From Anaerolineae bacterium (GTDB lineage: Bacteria; Chloroflexota; Anaerolineae; Anaerolineales; E44-bin32): 36,013 nucleotides of DNA. Under the pieces are notes generated by a model, which saw only the letters and a list, made by a program, of their open reading frames with translations, ran no database searches and was not told the origin of the DNA. Shown here in pieces: positions 1-8,501 of the stretch. Numbering within the stretch: the stretch's first letter is position 1; each line of letters starts with the position of its first letter. The stretch covers positions 1-36,013 of the forward strand of contig JAUWHR010000089.1 of NCBI GenBank assembly GCA_030605795.1, written 5' to 3'. The translations under genes and the position numbers were made by a program.

Positions 1-2
1 TG

Positions 3-857
3 GTGGCAAATTTCATGGCCGGCAGGGTTGTGGCTGATAGTCTCCCTTACCTGACGGCATGCGGAGTGCCTAATTATGCTACTGGCGAACGAGCAGTGGC
101 GGTGCTCGCTCGGATGGCAGAGTATGAAAACAGACAGGCTCTTAAACGCCCATTCCCAGAACCATACCCTAAAATCGGACCTCTGCCTGGCGACGGTCAA
201 ATACTAGAACCTGAGGCCATGGCATGGCTTCGGGATAACCATATCCCGGTTCCTGACTTTCGCTTTGCTCCTAGCCTTGAAGAAGCAGTGGAAGGTGCTC
301 ACGAGCTCGGATATCCCGTCGTGATGAAAGTAGTATCCCCCGACATATTGCACAAATCAGACGTAGGGGGAGTCATCCTGGATATTCGCGACGAAACAGA
401 GACTAGAGATGCCTTCCGGGAAATCAAAGGCGCCGCTGCCGATCAGGATTTCAAAGGCGTGATCCTTTACCCAATGATCCGGGGTGCCTTGGAGGTGCTT
501 GTCGGCTTGTCGCGCGATCCCCAATTTGGTCCGGTAGTCGTCTTTGGCCTCGGGGGGATCTACACCGAGATCTTGCGCGACATCTCCTTAAGAGTTGCGC
601 CGATAAACCATAATCAGGCGGAAGATATGATACACGAAATCCAATCGTTTCCTCTATTACAGGGGTTCCGAAGTGGGGAACCCTGCGACCTGCGCGCCTT
701 GACGGACCTTCTGGTACACGTCTCCAAGCTTCCTTTCCTCTACTCCGACCTCGATGAATTGGACCTGAACCCCATATTCCTCTTGTCAGAGGGGTTGGTT
801 GTCGGTGATGCACGAGTTATTCGTCAGGAAAATACCAAGGACAAAGTGAACCAATGA
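3..857 (+). CDS. Acyl-CoA synthetase (ADP-forming), C-terminal part; gene enters from the left edge
   Basis: NDP-forming acetate/acyl-CoA ligases interconvert acyl-CoA plus ADP and Pi with the free acid, CoA and ATP, conserving energy during fermentation in the cytoplasm. Visible residues 1-45 look like the end of the CoA-ligase region. From about residue 67 to the end lies an ATP-grasp_5 domain, with the typical segment KVVSPDILHKSDVGG at 109-123 and a C-terminal ELDLNP segment. The frame is open to the window edge and the N-terminal CoA-binding domains are missing, so the gene almost certainly starts upstream; the GTG at 3 is only the first possible in-frame start. The stop overlaps the next gene's ATG by 4 bases (ATGA), so the two are probably co-translated. 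The substrate acid cannot be read from this fragment. Confidence 0.85.
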   Translation: MANFMAGRVVADSLPYLTACGVPNYATGERAVAVLARMAEYENRQALKRPFPEPYPKIGPLPGDGQILEPEAMAWLRDNHIPVPDFRFAPSLEEAVEGAHELGYPVVMKVVSPDILHKSDVGGVILDIRDETETRDAFREIKGAAADQDFKGVILYPMIRGALEVLVGLSRDPQFGPVVVFGLGGIYTEILRDISLRVAPINHNQAEDMIHEIQSFPLLQGFRSGEPCDLRALTDLLVHVSKLPFLYSDLDELDLNPIFLLSEGLVVGDARVIRQENTKDKVNQ

Positions 858-1963
858 ATACACCGATTCGTGAGCAGCGCAGCCTTAAAAACATAATCCC
901 TTATGTGCCTGGAAAGCCCATCGAGGAAGTCATGAGGGAGTACGGGATCAAGGATGTGATTAAGCTCGCATCAAATGAAAATCCGCTAGGCCCGTCTCCC
1001 CTCGCGATCGCTGCGATAGAGAAGGTGCTTTCAAAATTAAACCTTTATCCTGATGGAAAGAGCCACCATCTACGGCAAGCACTTGCAAATCACCTCGGCG
1101 TTGAACCCGAGCAAATCATTGTGGGCAATGGAACAGACGGTATCATCGCGCATATCTGCCTGGCGTATCTGGATGAGGACAACGAAGTCATCGTCAGCCG
1201 CTCCTCCTTCCCAATGTACGACATCTACACCCACGTGATGCGAGCTAGGCTAATTAAGACGCCCTCGAAGGACTATGGTCTTGACTTAGATGCAATGGCG
1301 AACGCCATCAGTGAAAAAACCAAGCTTGTTTTCGTGTGCAACCCCAACAATCCGACTGGAACGATCGTCACCAAGGCCGAGGTGGAAACCTTCATGGCGA
1401 AAGTGCCCGCGAATGTTTTAGTTGTATTCGACGAGGCGTATTATAAGTTCGTCGCTTCTGATGAGTACCCAGAGAGCATAGAATACATCCGGCAGGGTCA
1501 AAATAATGTGATGATCCTGCGGACCTTCTCCAAAATCTATGGGTTGGCCGGGATCCGCCTGGGATATGGGATCGCCACCCCTGAAACCCTCGCCCCTCTA
1601 TATAAAATTAAGGAGCCCTTTTCGGTTAATCTTCTAGCTCAAGCTGCGGGAGTAGGTGCGTTAGAAGACGAGGCGTTCCTGCAAACAACAGTGGAAGCAA
1701 ACCACAATGGCCAATTGTACCTTTATCGTCATTTCGATCGGCTAGGCCTGCGGTATGTTGAAAGTCATACCAACTTCGTCTTGGTTGAAATCGGACCGCA
1801 TGCTCAAGCCGTACAAAAGGCATTGCTAGAGAAGGGTGTCATTGTGCGGCTTTGCACAGGATATGATCTCCCTAAATGTCTGAGGGTTACGGTTGGTGAT
1901 GAAATGCAAAACACTCGTTTCATTCAGTCACTTGAAGAGACGCTTAAGGAACTGGGGTCATAG
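854..1963 (+). CDS. hisC: Histidinol-phosphate aminotransferase family (HisC-like), class I/II PLP enzyme
   Basis: Cytoplasmic PLP-dependent aminotransferase of 369 residues, the usual HisC length. Seen: the N-terminal LASNENPLGPSP segment, the CNPNNPTGT motif, the DEAYYKF motif, the PLP-lysine motif RTFSKIYGLAG with Lys227, and RLGYG after it. HisC transfers the amino group of glutamate to imidazole acetol phosphate in histidine synthesis. Homologues of this fold also act on aromatic amino acids or phosphonates, and no other his gene is visible here, so the exact substrate is inferred. The start overlaps the stop of the acyl-CoA synthetase gene. An acyl-CoA synthetase beside an aminotransferase would also fit amino-acid fermentation, with transamination followed by acid release. 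Confidence 0.85.
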   Translation: MNTPIREQRSLKNIIPYVPGKPIEEVMREYGIKDVIKLASNENPLGPSPLAIAAIEKVLSKLNLYPDGKSHHLRQALANHLGVEPEQIIVGNGTDGIIAHICLAYLDEDNEVIVSRSSFPMYDIYTHVMRARLIKTPSKDYGLDLDAMANAISEKTKLVFVCNPNNPTGTIVTKAEVETFMAKVPANVLVVFDEAYYKFVASDEYPESIEYIRQGQNNVMILRTFSKIYGLAGIRLGYGIATPETLAPLYKIKEPFSVNLLAQAAGVGALEDEAFLQTTVEANHNGQLYLYRHFDRLGLRYVESHTNFVLVEIGPHAQAVQKALLEKGVIVRLCTGYDLPKCLRVTVGDEMQNTRFIQSLEETLKELGS

Positions 1964-2018
1964 CGGAGCGGGAATTCCGGTTGACATCCTCTTGTACAGA
2001 GATCCATTCCATTCAACG

Positions 2019-2517
2019 CCGCGCGTTCTTCGTATTCGTCACTATTGAATTGGACACACGCCGCATCGTGCACTTCGGGGTGACACGCCATACCACCGAC
2101 AGTTAGCTGGCTCAGCAGTTACCTGAAGCCACACCCTTCTGCTCAGGTCCACGTTTCTTGATCCGTGACAATGACCGCAATTATGGTGCATCCTTTTCAC
2201 CCGTTGCTTTCGGGACAGGCATTGATGTACTGCGTACTCCCTATCGCGCACCGAAGGCTAATGCTATCTGCGAGCGTTTCCTGGGCAGTCCCCAGCGCGA
2301 ATGTCTGGATCACTTCATCATATTGAGTGAATGTCACCTGTATCGCATCGTCAAGGAATACACCGGCTACTTCAACTACTCTCGTCCTCACCAGGGCGTC
2401 GACCAGCAGGTTCATTGCCAGTTTGCATGCCCAGAAATATCTGCTGCCGGCGATCAGGTTGTCTCATTCCCGGTGCTAAGTGGCTTGCACCATGATTACC
2501 AGCGGTGTGCGGCGTGA
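2019..2517 (+). pseudogene. Transposase remnant (integrase-core, IS481-like), copy 1
   Basis: Reading from about 2019, the frame gives the rve integrase-core region of an IS481/IS3-like transposase: IELDTRRIVHF, then LIRDNDRNYG, TPYRAPKANAICERFLGS, QRECLDHF, and the C-terminal YFNYSRPHQG and LSGLHHDYQR. A TAG stop at 2104-2106 interrupts the frame where copy 2 reads Trp (DSWLAQQ). The helix-turn-helix N-terminal half is absent, so the gene is truncated at its 5' end and dead. The same element recurs at 28370-29243 in the same orientation with different lesions. Confidence 0.8.
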
Positions 2518-2772
2518 GGATCAATCTCGAGGTACCTTATCCTTATCACTTTTGGAGAAATACAACCAGTTGTATAGTCGTGGTTCTCATATACACGATG
2601 CGCATCCTGGTTCACGTCATCGGTGTGATCCCGCTGTGCTTATCGAATTGACCGGTGTCTATCTGATCCCAGCATATTTTGCTTCATCGCTAATGAACGC
2701 TCGTGTGGACTAGCGATGCCCAACCCATTCACCCGGGATTACGAACGGATGACAATTTTCGGCCACTACAGG
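2019..2772 (+). repeat. Direct repeat, left copy of the decayed insertion element
   Basis: This stretch is highly similar by eye to 28756-29499 on the same strand. It comprises the transposase core and about 255 bases of non-coding tail after the transposase stop. Similarity ends near the shared string GGCCACTACAGG, after which the flanks differ completely. The stretch 2518-2810 has no gene: it is the tail of this element followed by the kinase gene's downstream region, with no terminator visible there. The left terminal inverted repeat could not be identified. Confidence 0.8.
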
Positions 2773-2810
2773 AGTATGGAGGGGTCATGATGGAGCATTC
2801 ATGCCTCGGG

Positions 2811-3893
2811 TTATCGTTGAATACGCACTAATCCACCCTCTGCGTAAGCACGCACCTGTTCCAGGGTCGCCATCGTAGTATCACCCGGGAAGGTTGTTAT
2901 GAGCGCGCCATGCGCCCACCCTAACTTGAGTGCATCTTCGGGTTCTTCTCCGGTAAGTAGACTAAAAAAGAAGCCGGAGGCGAAGCCATCTCCACCACCA
3001 ACGCGGTCAAAAACATGGAGCTCGCAGGTTGGTGAGGTATACGCCTTTCCATTAATCCATGCAACCGCTCCCCAGCTATGATGACTGGTAGAGTGGACTT
3101 CGCGCAATGTCGTCGCGACGACCTTTACCCGCGGATGCTTATCTACTACCTTATCAATCATCCTAAGAAACGTAGTTGGATCAAGCTTTGATTTGGCAGT
3201 CACTTCCGGGCCCGGGATCCCAAGACCCAATTGCAAATCTTCCTCATTTCCGCAGAGCACGTCTACATTCTCTACAATCCGGTCGAGCGTAGACGAAGCT
3301 TGTTCATGCCCACCCCAGATATTCCACAACTTGGCGCGATAATTCAAATCGAAAGATGTCACCGCACCGGAAGCCTTGGCGGCTTGCATGCCTTCGATAA
3401 TCAACTCGCCTGTCGTTTCAGATAATGCAGCAAAAATACCCCCACTGTGGAACCAGCGCACCCCTCTTGAAAAGATCGTATTCCAATCTATATCACCGGG
3501 TTTAAGTTGAGCTGCCGCTTCGTTGGAGCGGTTGTAAAAAACGACCGGGGCTCGCACGCCAAAACCGCGATCGCTGTAGACAGTTGCCATGTTTGGCCCA
3601 TTCACACCGTTGTGTTTGAAGTGTTTGTAGAAAGGTTTGACCCCCATCGCCCTAACCCGCTCTGCGATCAGATCACCAATGGGATAGTCAACCATCGCCG
3701 TGATGATGCCCGTTCGCAAGCGAAAGCAATCAGCTAGGTTGGCAGCAACGTTATACTCGCCTCCGCTAACATGAATTTGCGCTTTCATTGCTTTTCGGAA
3801 AGGAACGGTTCCGGGATCCAAACGATGGATTAACGCGCCAAGGGAAACCAGGTCCAACTCACCTTCTTGTCGAATATTCAGACCGTACATCAT
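2811..3893 (-). CDS. kdgK: PfkB-family sugar kinase, probably 2-keto-3-deoxygluconate kinase
   Basis: Ribokinase-like cytoplasmic kinase, 360 residues from the chosen start. Seen: GGEYNVAANLA near residues 44-54 (sugar-binding glycine motif), DLNYRAKLW at about 182-190, as is common in KDG kinases, and the catalytic segment DRVGGGDGFASG with the base Asp302. The expected reaction is KDG plus ATP to KDPG. An upstream ATG at 3920 exists, but an AAAGGAGGG Shine-Dalgarno lies between it and the tandem ATGs at 3893 and 3890, so I start at 3893; 3890 is equally possible. It is the last gene of the leftward operon after gnd. No KDPG aldolase is visible in the window. Other PfkB substrates, such as fructose or 5-dehydro-2-deoxygluconate, cannot be excluded. 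Confidence 0.85.
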   Translation of the reverse strand: MMYGLNIRQEGELDLVSLGALIHRLDPGTVPFRKAMKAQIHVSGGEYNVAANLADCFRLRTGIITAMVDYPIGDLIAERVRAMGVKPFYKHFKHNGVNGPNMATVYSDRGFGVRAPVVFYNRSNEAAAQLKPGDIDWNTIFSRGVRWFHSGGIFAALSETTGELIIEGMQAAKASGAVTSFDLNYRAKLWNIWGGHEQASSTLDRIVENVDVLCGNEEDLQLGLGIPGPEVTAKSKLDPTTFLRMIDKVVDKHPRVKVVATTLREVHSTSHHSWGAVAWINGKAYTSPTCELHVFDRVGGGDGFASGFFFSLLTGEEPEDALKLGWAHGALITTFPGDTTMATLEQVRAYAEGGLVRIQR

Positions 3894-3946
3894 GCTTCCC
3901 TCCTTTGGATAATTTGCCATGCGAAGATACTTTTTCCAGATACCCT

Positions 3947-5395
3947 TTAGGAAACCTCATGTGACTTCGCAGTCACATCGCCCTTATTTACAGTCCAGTT
4001 TGTGTGAAAAGTACCTTCGCAATCTACCCGCTGATAGGTATGTGCACCGAAGTAATCTCGCTGGGCCTGCGTGAGATTGGCCGGCAGCCGCTCGCTCCGA
4101 TAAGCATCGAAATACGCCAACGAGGCGCTCAGCGCGAGCACCGGGATCCCTATATCCACAGCGGTTTGCACCAAGAAGCGCCATGCACTCTGTCGGGATT
4201 CGACGGCCGAACGGAAAGCATCATCAAGAAGCAGGTTAACCAGTGATGGATCGCGTTCATATGCCGTCATGATGTCGCCCAAAAGGCTGGCGCGGATGAT
4301 GCACCCTGCCCGCCAGATTTTCGCAATGTCGTGCAAGCGAAAATCGTATCCATATTCCTCCGATGCCGTCTTGAGCAAACCAAAGCCCTGGGCATAGGAG
4401 ATAATCTTGCTGGTGTAGAGAGCTTGACGGGCGGAGTCGATTAAGCGTCTCCGGTCGCCGTTGTATTGCGGAGTTGGTCCATGCAATACACGACTAGCCA
4501 GAACGCGCTGAGTTTTCAGGCTGGAGAGAATGCGGCTCTCAACGGCGGCATTGATGGTTGGGATAGGGGCGCCCACATCCAGCGCGTTCTGGCTGGTCCA
4601 TTTCCCGGTACCTTTTTGCTTTGCCTCATCGAGAATCAGGTCCACCAGGGGACGTTCCGTCTCGCGATCTGTTTTGGAAAAGATATCTGCGGTGATCTCA
4701 ATCAAGTACGACTTTAGCTCACCGTCATTCCATTCCGTAAAGATTGTGTGCAGATCTTCTGCAGAAAGTCCAAGACCCCGGTGAAGCACATCATAGATTT
4801 CAGCGATCAACTGCATGTCGCCGTATTCGATTCCGTTATGCACCATCTTCACATAGTGACCTGCCCCGCGTGGACCCATATACTCCACACAGGGAGTTCC
4901 ATCTTCGGCTTTCGCAGCAATCGCACGAAATATTGGACCGATGGAATCCCATGCCACGCGCTGTCCACCGGGCATTAGACTTGGGCCCCATAACGCCCCC
5001 TCCTCCCCTCCTGAGACACCGGAACCAATGAAATTAATGTCTTCTGCCTCCAGTTCTTTGTTTCTACGCTCGGTATCCTGGAAATACGAGTTTCCGCCAT
5101 CGATAAGGATGTCTCCTGGTTCAAGATGGGGTTTTAGAGTCTTGATGGCGCTATCCACCGGATCGCCAGCCGGTACCATCATCAAAATTGTGCGGGGCTT
5201 AACCAATGAATCAATTAGTGCGGATGGAGATTCAACACCGATGATATTCTTGCCTGCTGCCGGGCCTTCCATGAAGGCCTTCGTTTTTTCTTTATCCAGA
5301 TCGTAGCAGACCACCAGGTAACCATTTCGCTCAATGTTCAAGGCCAGGTTGTGCCCCATAACTCCCAGCCCGACAACCCCGATTTCGAAATCCAT
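3947..5395 (-). CDS. gnd: 6-phosphogluconate dehydrogenase, decarboxylating
   Basis: Cytoplasmic enzyme that oxidises and decarboxylates 6-phosphogluconate to ribulose 5-phosphate, giving NAD(P)H. At 482 residues it is full length for the long bacterial form. Seen: the Rossmann motif GVVGLGVMG at residues 6-14, the substrate motif SGVSGGEEGA at 125-134, and the catalytic segment KMVHNGIE with Lys183 and Glu190, matching family numbering. The C-terminal RLPANLTQAQRDYFGAHTY block contributes to the active site across the dimer. A GGAGAG ribosome site precedes the ATG. It lies between the SDR gene and KDG kinase in one leftward unit, so it probably links the island to pentose phosphates together with the RpiB-like and transketolase genes. 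Confidence 0.95.
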   Translation of the reverse strand: MDFEIGVVGLGVMGHNLALNIERNGYLVVCYDLDKEKTKAFMEGPAAGKNIIGVESPSALIDSLVKPRTILMMVPAGDPVDSAIKTLKPHLEPGDILIDGGNSYFQDTERRNKELEAEDINFIGSGVSGGEEGALWGPSLMPGGQRVAWDSIGPIFRAIAAKAEDGTPCVEYMGPRGAGHYVKMVHNGIEYGDMQLIAEIYDVLHRGLGLSAEDLHTIFTEWNDGELKSYLIEITADIFSKTDRETERPLVDLILDEAKQKGTGKWTSQNALDVGAPIPTINAAVESRILSSLKTQRVLASRVLHGPTPQYNGDRRRLIDSARQALYTSKIISYAQGFGLLKTASEEYGYDFRLHDIAKIWRAGCIIRASLLGDIMTAYERDPSLVNLLLDDAFRSAVESRQSAWRFLVQTAVDIGIPVLALSASLAYFDAYRSERLPANLTQAQRDYFGAHTYQRVDCEGTFHTNWTVNKGDVTAKSHEVS

Positions 5396-5614
5396 GCCTG
5401 TCTCTCCTATCCCTCAAGCGGAGGGCTTCCGAGCACCTTTTCATTTACTGCCTCTGACAATCCCTCCGCCTTCGCTCCCCAGAGAATCATATTTTTTACC
5501 CGCAACAGCCATTGACCTCAGCAATCAAGAGGCTATCGCACACACCGTTTTCATTGATCAAGAAGACTTTTGTTTAATCAGTAAGTGGTACAGACTCGCC
5601 ATTATGCCATCGAG
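5396..5614 (-). other. 219-base intergenic spacer within the leftward operon
   Basis: No convincing gene is present. On the minus strand it holds only very short frames, and the gnd ribosome site at its end. An 8-base inverted repeat (GCGGAGGG at 5418-5425 with CCCTCCGC at 5462-5469) encloses a 36-base loop. It has no T tract, so I do not call a terminator; its role, if any, is unknown. Confidence 0.3.
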
Positions 5615-6379
5615 TTAGGTCCCCAGCATGCCGCCATCCACCGGGAAGATCACGCCACTGACATAATCTGAGGCCGGTGAGCAAAGGAACAAGAGCGGGC
5701 CACAAAGATCTTCAGGGGTACCCCACCGCCCAAGAGGGATTCGAGCCAGGATGCGTGGATATCTGACAGGATCCGCTTTTACTGCTGCCGTCATTTTCGT
5801 ATCTATATAGCCAGGTGCAATGGCATTGACCGTTACACCTCTAGACGCCCATTCATTGGAGAACGATTTCGTGATCTGGGCGACGCCTGCTTTGCTCGCG
5901 GCGTACGCTGGTATAGTAAAGCCGCCAGTAAAACTTTGCATCGATGCGATGTTAACGATTTTCCCATACCCCTTCGTCAGCATTATCCGCCCAGCCATTT
6001 GGCAAAGTAGAAATACAGAGGTGAGATTGATCTCAATAACCTCGTCCCAATCTGAGATTGGGAATTCCTCAGCCCTATGCCTGCGCTGAATACCCTGCGC
6101 GTTCACAAGGATATCGACTGTCTTTAACAACCGGACAGCTTCATCAAAACCTTGTGCCAAATCACCCCTATCAGCGAGATTAACCTTAACCCCATGAACT
6201 TTGGCTTTGTCCGGAATCGACCAATCATTCACCTTCTCATGAAGATTTTCGATGATGTCTAGCACTACAACTTCTACACCAGCGTCACGCAGTGCAGCAA
6301 CCATACTACGCCCCAGATCTCCAGCACCGCCGGAGATGATTGCCTTCTTGCCAGATATATCAAAAGGATTTGAGGTCAT
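5615..6379 (-). CDS. Short-chain dehydrogenase, KduD / gluconate 5-dehydrogenase-like
   Basis: Classical SDR of 254 residues, NAD(P)-dependent and cytoplasmic. Seen: the nucleotide motif SGGAGDLG at 16-23, Asn118, and the catalytic Ser146, Tyr159 and Lys163 in SMQSF and YAASK, followed by NAIAPGYIDT and a DYVSG C-terminal block. The segments GIQRRH, SMQSF and NEWASRGVTVNAIAPGY resemble both 2-dehydro-3-deoxy-gluconate 5-dehydrogenase (KduD) and gluconate 5-dehydrogenase. The usual NNAG motif reads NAQG. An ATG at 6415 opens the frame, but a run of eight Gs forms a ribosome site just before the ATG at 6379, which I prefer. The neighbours (KDG kinase, gnd, KduI/IolB-like) support a role in keto-sugar-acid metabolism. 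Confidence 0.85.
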   Translation of the reverse strand: MTSNPFDISGKKAIISGGAGDLGRSMVAALRDAGVEVVVLDIIENLHEKVNDWSIPDKAKVHGVKVNLADRGDLAQGFDEAVRLLKTVDILVNAQGIQRRHRAEEFPISDWDEVIEINLTSVFLLCQMAGRIMLTKGYGKIVNIASMQSFTGGFTIPAYAASKAGVAQITKSFSNEWASRGVTVNAIAPGYIDTKMTAAVKADPVRYPRILARIPLGRWGTPEDLCGPLLFLCSPASDYVSGVIFPVDGGMLGT

Positions 6380-6545
6380 TCGTTCCCCCCCCTTTTTATC
6401 ATTCCCATTCAGCATATAGTCTCTTCCTAACCTTAAAGTAATTGAATAATGTTGAACTGAAGAACACTAGAAAAATATAAATTGTTGAAATTCGAAAGCA
6501 CTAATATTCTTATCAACATGCGCCCATATAGCTCATGCGAGTCTA

Positions 6546-7445
6546 CTACCTGGGCTTACGAGCATTAATTGACGCACGGTCTTGAACAAGTGACAGTAGG
6601 CCAGAGTGATCGTATTCACCACGCCCCGAGAGTACCATTTCCTTGAACATCTCGTGGACAATGGCGGTAACCGATAGCGACACACCATAATCCTGCCCGG
6701 CGGAAATCGCAATCCGTAAATCCTTGTAGTGCAGACGACAGCGGAAACCCGGCTCAAAATCTCCTTCCGCCATTCGCATGCCGCGATTCTCTAACACACC
6801 GCAACGCGCCAAGCCGCCACTGAGGACCTGAACGATCTTTGCAGGGTCTACACCGGCCTTAGAGCCAAGCGTTAGCGCTTCTGCTAGACCAGCAATTGTG
6901 ACGCCGACTAGTATCTGATTGCATGCCTTAACTATCTGACCCGCGCCATTTTCACCACATAACACGATATTTTTTCCCAAGACACGTAAGATAGGCAACA
7001 TCGTATCAAAGGTCTCCTGCTTACCACCAACCATAATCGAGAGTGTGCCCTTCTGTGCCCCCACATCACCACCGCTGACCGGCGCATCAAGAGCTTCGAA
7101 ACCCGCATTTGCCGCAGTTTCAGCTATACGCTTTGCCATTAAAGGAGAGATTGTTGACATATCGATAAGCGTTGAGCCTTCCTGGATGCCTCCCAGTACG
7201 CCCTCCAACCCAAAGACAACCTGCTCAACATCCTGAGTATCGGGTAGCATAGTAATGATAACACGCGCGCGGGATGCCACATCCTTTGGGGAAACGCCAC
7301 GCTCTGCGCTCCGGGCAACAAGTGCCTCCTCGGGTTTAGAGTCTATGTCGTACACCACTAGTTCGTAGCCTGCTTCGAGCAGGCGGATTGCCATGGGACG
7401 TCCCATAATGCCAAGGCCTATAAAGCCAACCACAGGTTTAGGCAT
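6546..7445 (-). CDS. 3-hydroxyacid dehydrogenase, tartronate semialdehyde reductase-like
   Basis: Beta-hydroxyacid dehydrogenase of 299 residues, the usual GarR/GlxR/MmsB length. Seen: the Rossmann motif GFIGLGIMG at 7-15, the substrate-binding DAPVSGG at 120-126, and the catalytic Lys173 in KACNQI. GarR reduces tartronate semialdehyde to D-glycerate, while relatives act on 3-hydroxyisobutyrate or other short hydroxyacids; the sequence alone does not choose between them. A GGAGGGA ribosome site precedes the ATG. It is the first gene of the leftward unit driven by the divergent promoter near 7.55 kb, with a leader of about 77 bases. The 6416-6545 gap between this gene and the SDR is AT-rich and shows no gene. 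Confidence 0.9.
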   Translation of the reverse strand: MPKPVVGFIGLGIMGRPMAIRLLEAGYELVVYDIDSKPEEALVARSAERGVSPKDVASRARVIITMLPDTQDVEQVVFGLEGVLGGIQEGSTLIDMSTISPLMAKRIAETAANAGFEALDAPVSGGDVGAQKGTLSIMVGGKQETFDTMLPILRVLGKNIVLCGENGAGQIVKACNQILVGVTIAGLAEALTLGSKAGVDPAKIVQVLSGGLARCGVLENRGMRMAEGDFEPGFRCRLHYKDLRIAISAGQDYGVSLSVTAIVHEMFKEMVLSGRGEYDHSGLLSLVQDRASINARKPR

Positions 7446-7528
7446 CGTTAATCCCTCCCTCAGATTCGAGTCTGGAAGTTTGTACTATTGTTATAATATC
7501 CGCGTTAGCCGCTCCCCCTGTCATTAAG

Positions 7529-7557
7529 ATGGTAGCAAAGAAAAGACCCATTGTCAA
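7529..7557 (-). promoter_or_regulatory. Sigma70-type promoter of the leftward operon
   Basis: On the minus strand, TTGACA (7552-7557) is followed by exactly 17 bases and then TACCAT (7529-7534). The -35 box is perfect and the -10 box matches four of six consensus positions. The -35 lies inside the palindrome at 7550-7575, so a protein bound there would block RNA polymerase. Transcription would start near 7522, ahead of the hydroxyacid dehydrogenase gene. Confidence 0.65.
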
Positions 7558-7575
7558 CGGTTAACTGTTGACAAT
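7550..7575. promoter_or_regulatory. 26-bp palindromic operator shared by two divergent promoters
   Basis: The arms ATTGTCAAC and GTTGACAAT are perfect reverse complements around the core GGTTAACT. Only one base pair (positions 10 and 17) breaks full symmetry. Each arm contains one of the two divergent -35 boxes. The half-site recurs at 28241-28249 over the promoter of the binding-protein gene. A GntR/FCD regulator encoded at 22308-23042 is the likely binder; this is inference from co-location and motif sharing. Confidence 0.75.
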
Positions 7576-7596
7576 GCGATGATGTCATGCTACATT
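7568..7596 (+). promoter_or_regulatory. Sigma70-type promoter of the rightward operon
   Basis: TTGACA (7568-7573), a 17-base spacer and TACATT (7591-7596) form a good promoter. The expected start is near 7603, giving a leader of about 44 bases before the GTG of the isomerase gene. The -35 is inside the right arm of the palindrome, mirroring the leftward promoter. Confidence 0.65.
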
Positions 7597-7646
7597 GTAG
7601 TCAGCTTCTGTATGGCAGTGAAAACACCCCGGAAAGGATATAATAA

Positions 7647-8471
7647 GTGTGCTATCTTTGCCCAGCGAAGACCCTTGTCGAAGGGCCCACGCTCATTATT
7701 GCTGCGCCCCAATCTGAATTGCGTTACCTGGCGCTAGAGCGATTGCTCCTGAGCACGAAGGGAGCGACATACGTTGCTCACACCCAGACCCATGAGATGG
7801 TGATCGACTTACTAGGTGGCGTCTGCGCCTTGACGCTAAAGGGAGAGAGGGGGGACACGCGGTATGAGAAAGTGGGCCAGCGCGCCAATCCTTTTTCAGG
7901 GCCGCCAACCATGGTTTACATTCCGCGCAACACGGAAGTGGCCATCAAGTGTCTTATCAGTCCTTTAAACGCCGTCATCGTGCGCGCCCCAAGTCGACAA
8001 GACAATGCCCCGATGCTAATCAAAGCCAAGGACACTACCCGTCAATCCTTCGGGCGCGACAACTGGAAGCGTGACGTCTACCCATGCATCGGTTTGAATG
8101 TGAACGCTGACCGGATCATGATGGGTGAAACGCACACACCATCAGGTAACTGGAGCAGTTTCCCACCTCACAAACACGATCAGGATAAGCCGCCCGAAGT
8201 GATCAGCGAGGAAATCTATCATTTCCTTATCACCCCTCCCCATGGCTTTGCTATGCAGTATTTGTGGACCGCACCGGGTACCCCCCAACCAATCAATGAG
8301 GTCTATCCGCTGCACAACGGCGATACTGTCGCCATCCCGCGTGGCTACCACCCGACAGTCGTTGCACCAGGCTTTCGCATGGTGACTGTGTGGGCATTCG
8401 CGGGTGAGTCACGTAGCTGGGGTGGTTGGGCTGTAGACCCGACCTTTGCTGAGTTATTGGAGGAATCATAA
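7647..8471 (+). CDS. iolB: KduI/IolB-family isomerase (5-deoxy-glucuronate isomerase-like cupin)
   Basis: Bicupin sugar-acid isomerase, 274 residues, cytoplasmic. The diagnostic stretch GETHTPSGNWSSFPPHKHD at 160-178 supplies the His175 and His177 metal ligands; the EEIYHF segment at 188-193 and GYHP later complete the typical site. IolB converts 5-deoxy-glucuronate to 5-dehydro-2-deoxygluconate in inositol breakdown, and KduI acts on 5-keto-4-deoxyuronate. The gene symbol reflects the IolB-type motif, not a proven substrate. No IolG, IolE, IolD or IolC equivalent is clear here. The start is a GTG at 7647, preceded by GGAAAGG at 9 bases. It is the first gene of the rightward unit. Confidence 0.85.
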   Translation: MCYLCPAKTLVEGPTLIIAAPQSELRYLALERLLLSTKGATYVAHTQTHEMVIDLLGGVCALTLKGERGDTRYEKVGQRANPFSGPPTMVYIPRNTEVAIKCLISPLNAVIVRAPSRQDNAPMLIKAKDTTRQSFGRDNWKRDVYPCIGLNVNADRIMMGETHTPSGNWSSFPPHKHDQDKPPEVISEEIYHFLITPPHGFAMQYLWTAPGTPQPINEVYPLHNGDTVAIPRGYHPTVVAPGFRMVTVWAFAGESRSWGGWAVDPTFAELLEES

Positions 8472-8501
8472 CTATCTGGCCTTATAAGAGGACGGTACGT
8501 C

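Noticed and set aside
1979-2030. TTGACA near 1981 as a promoter for the element
   Set aside because: No -10 box is found at suitable spacing, and the sequence downstream is only the dead transposase remnant.
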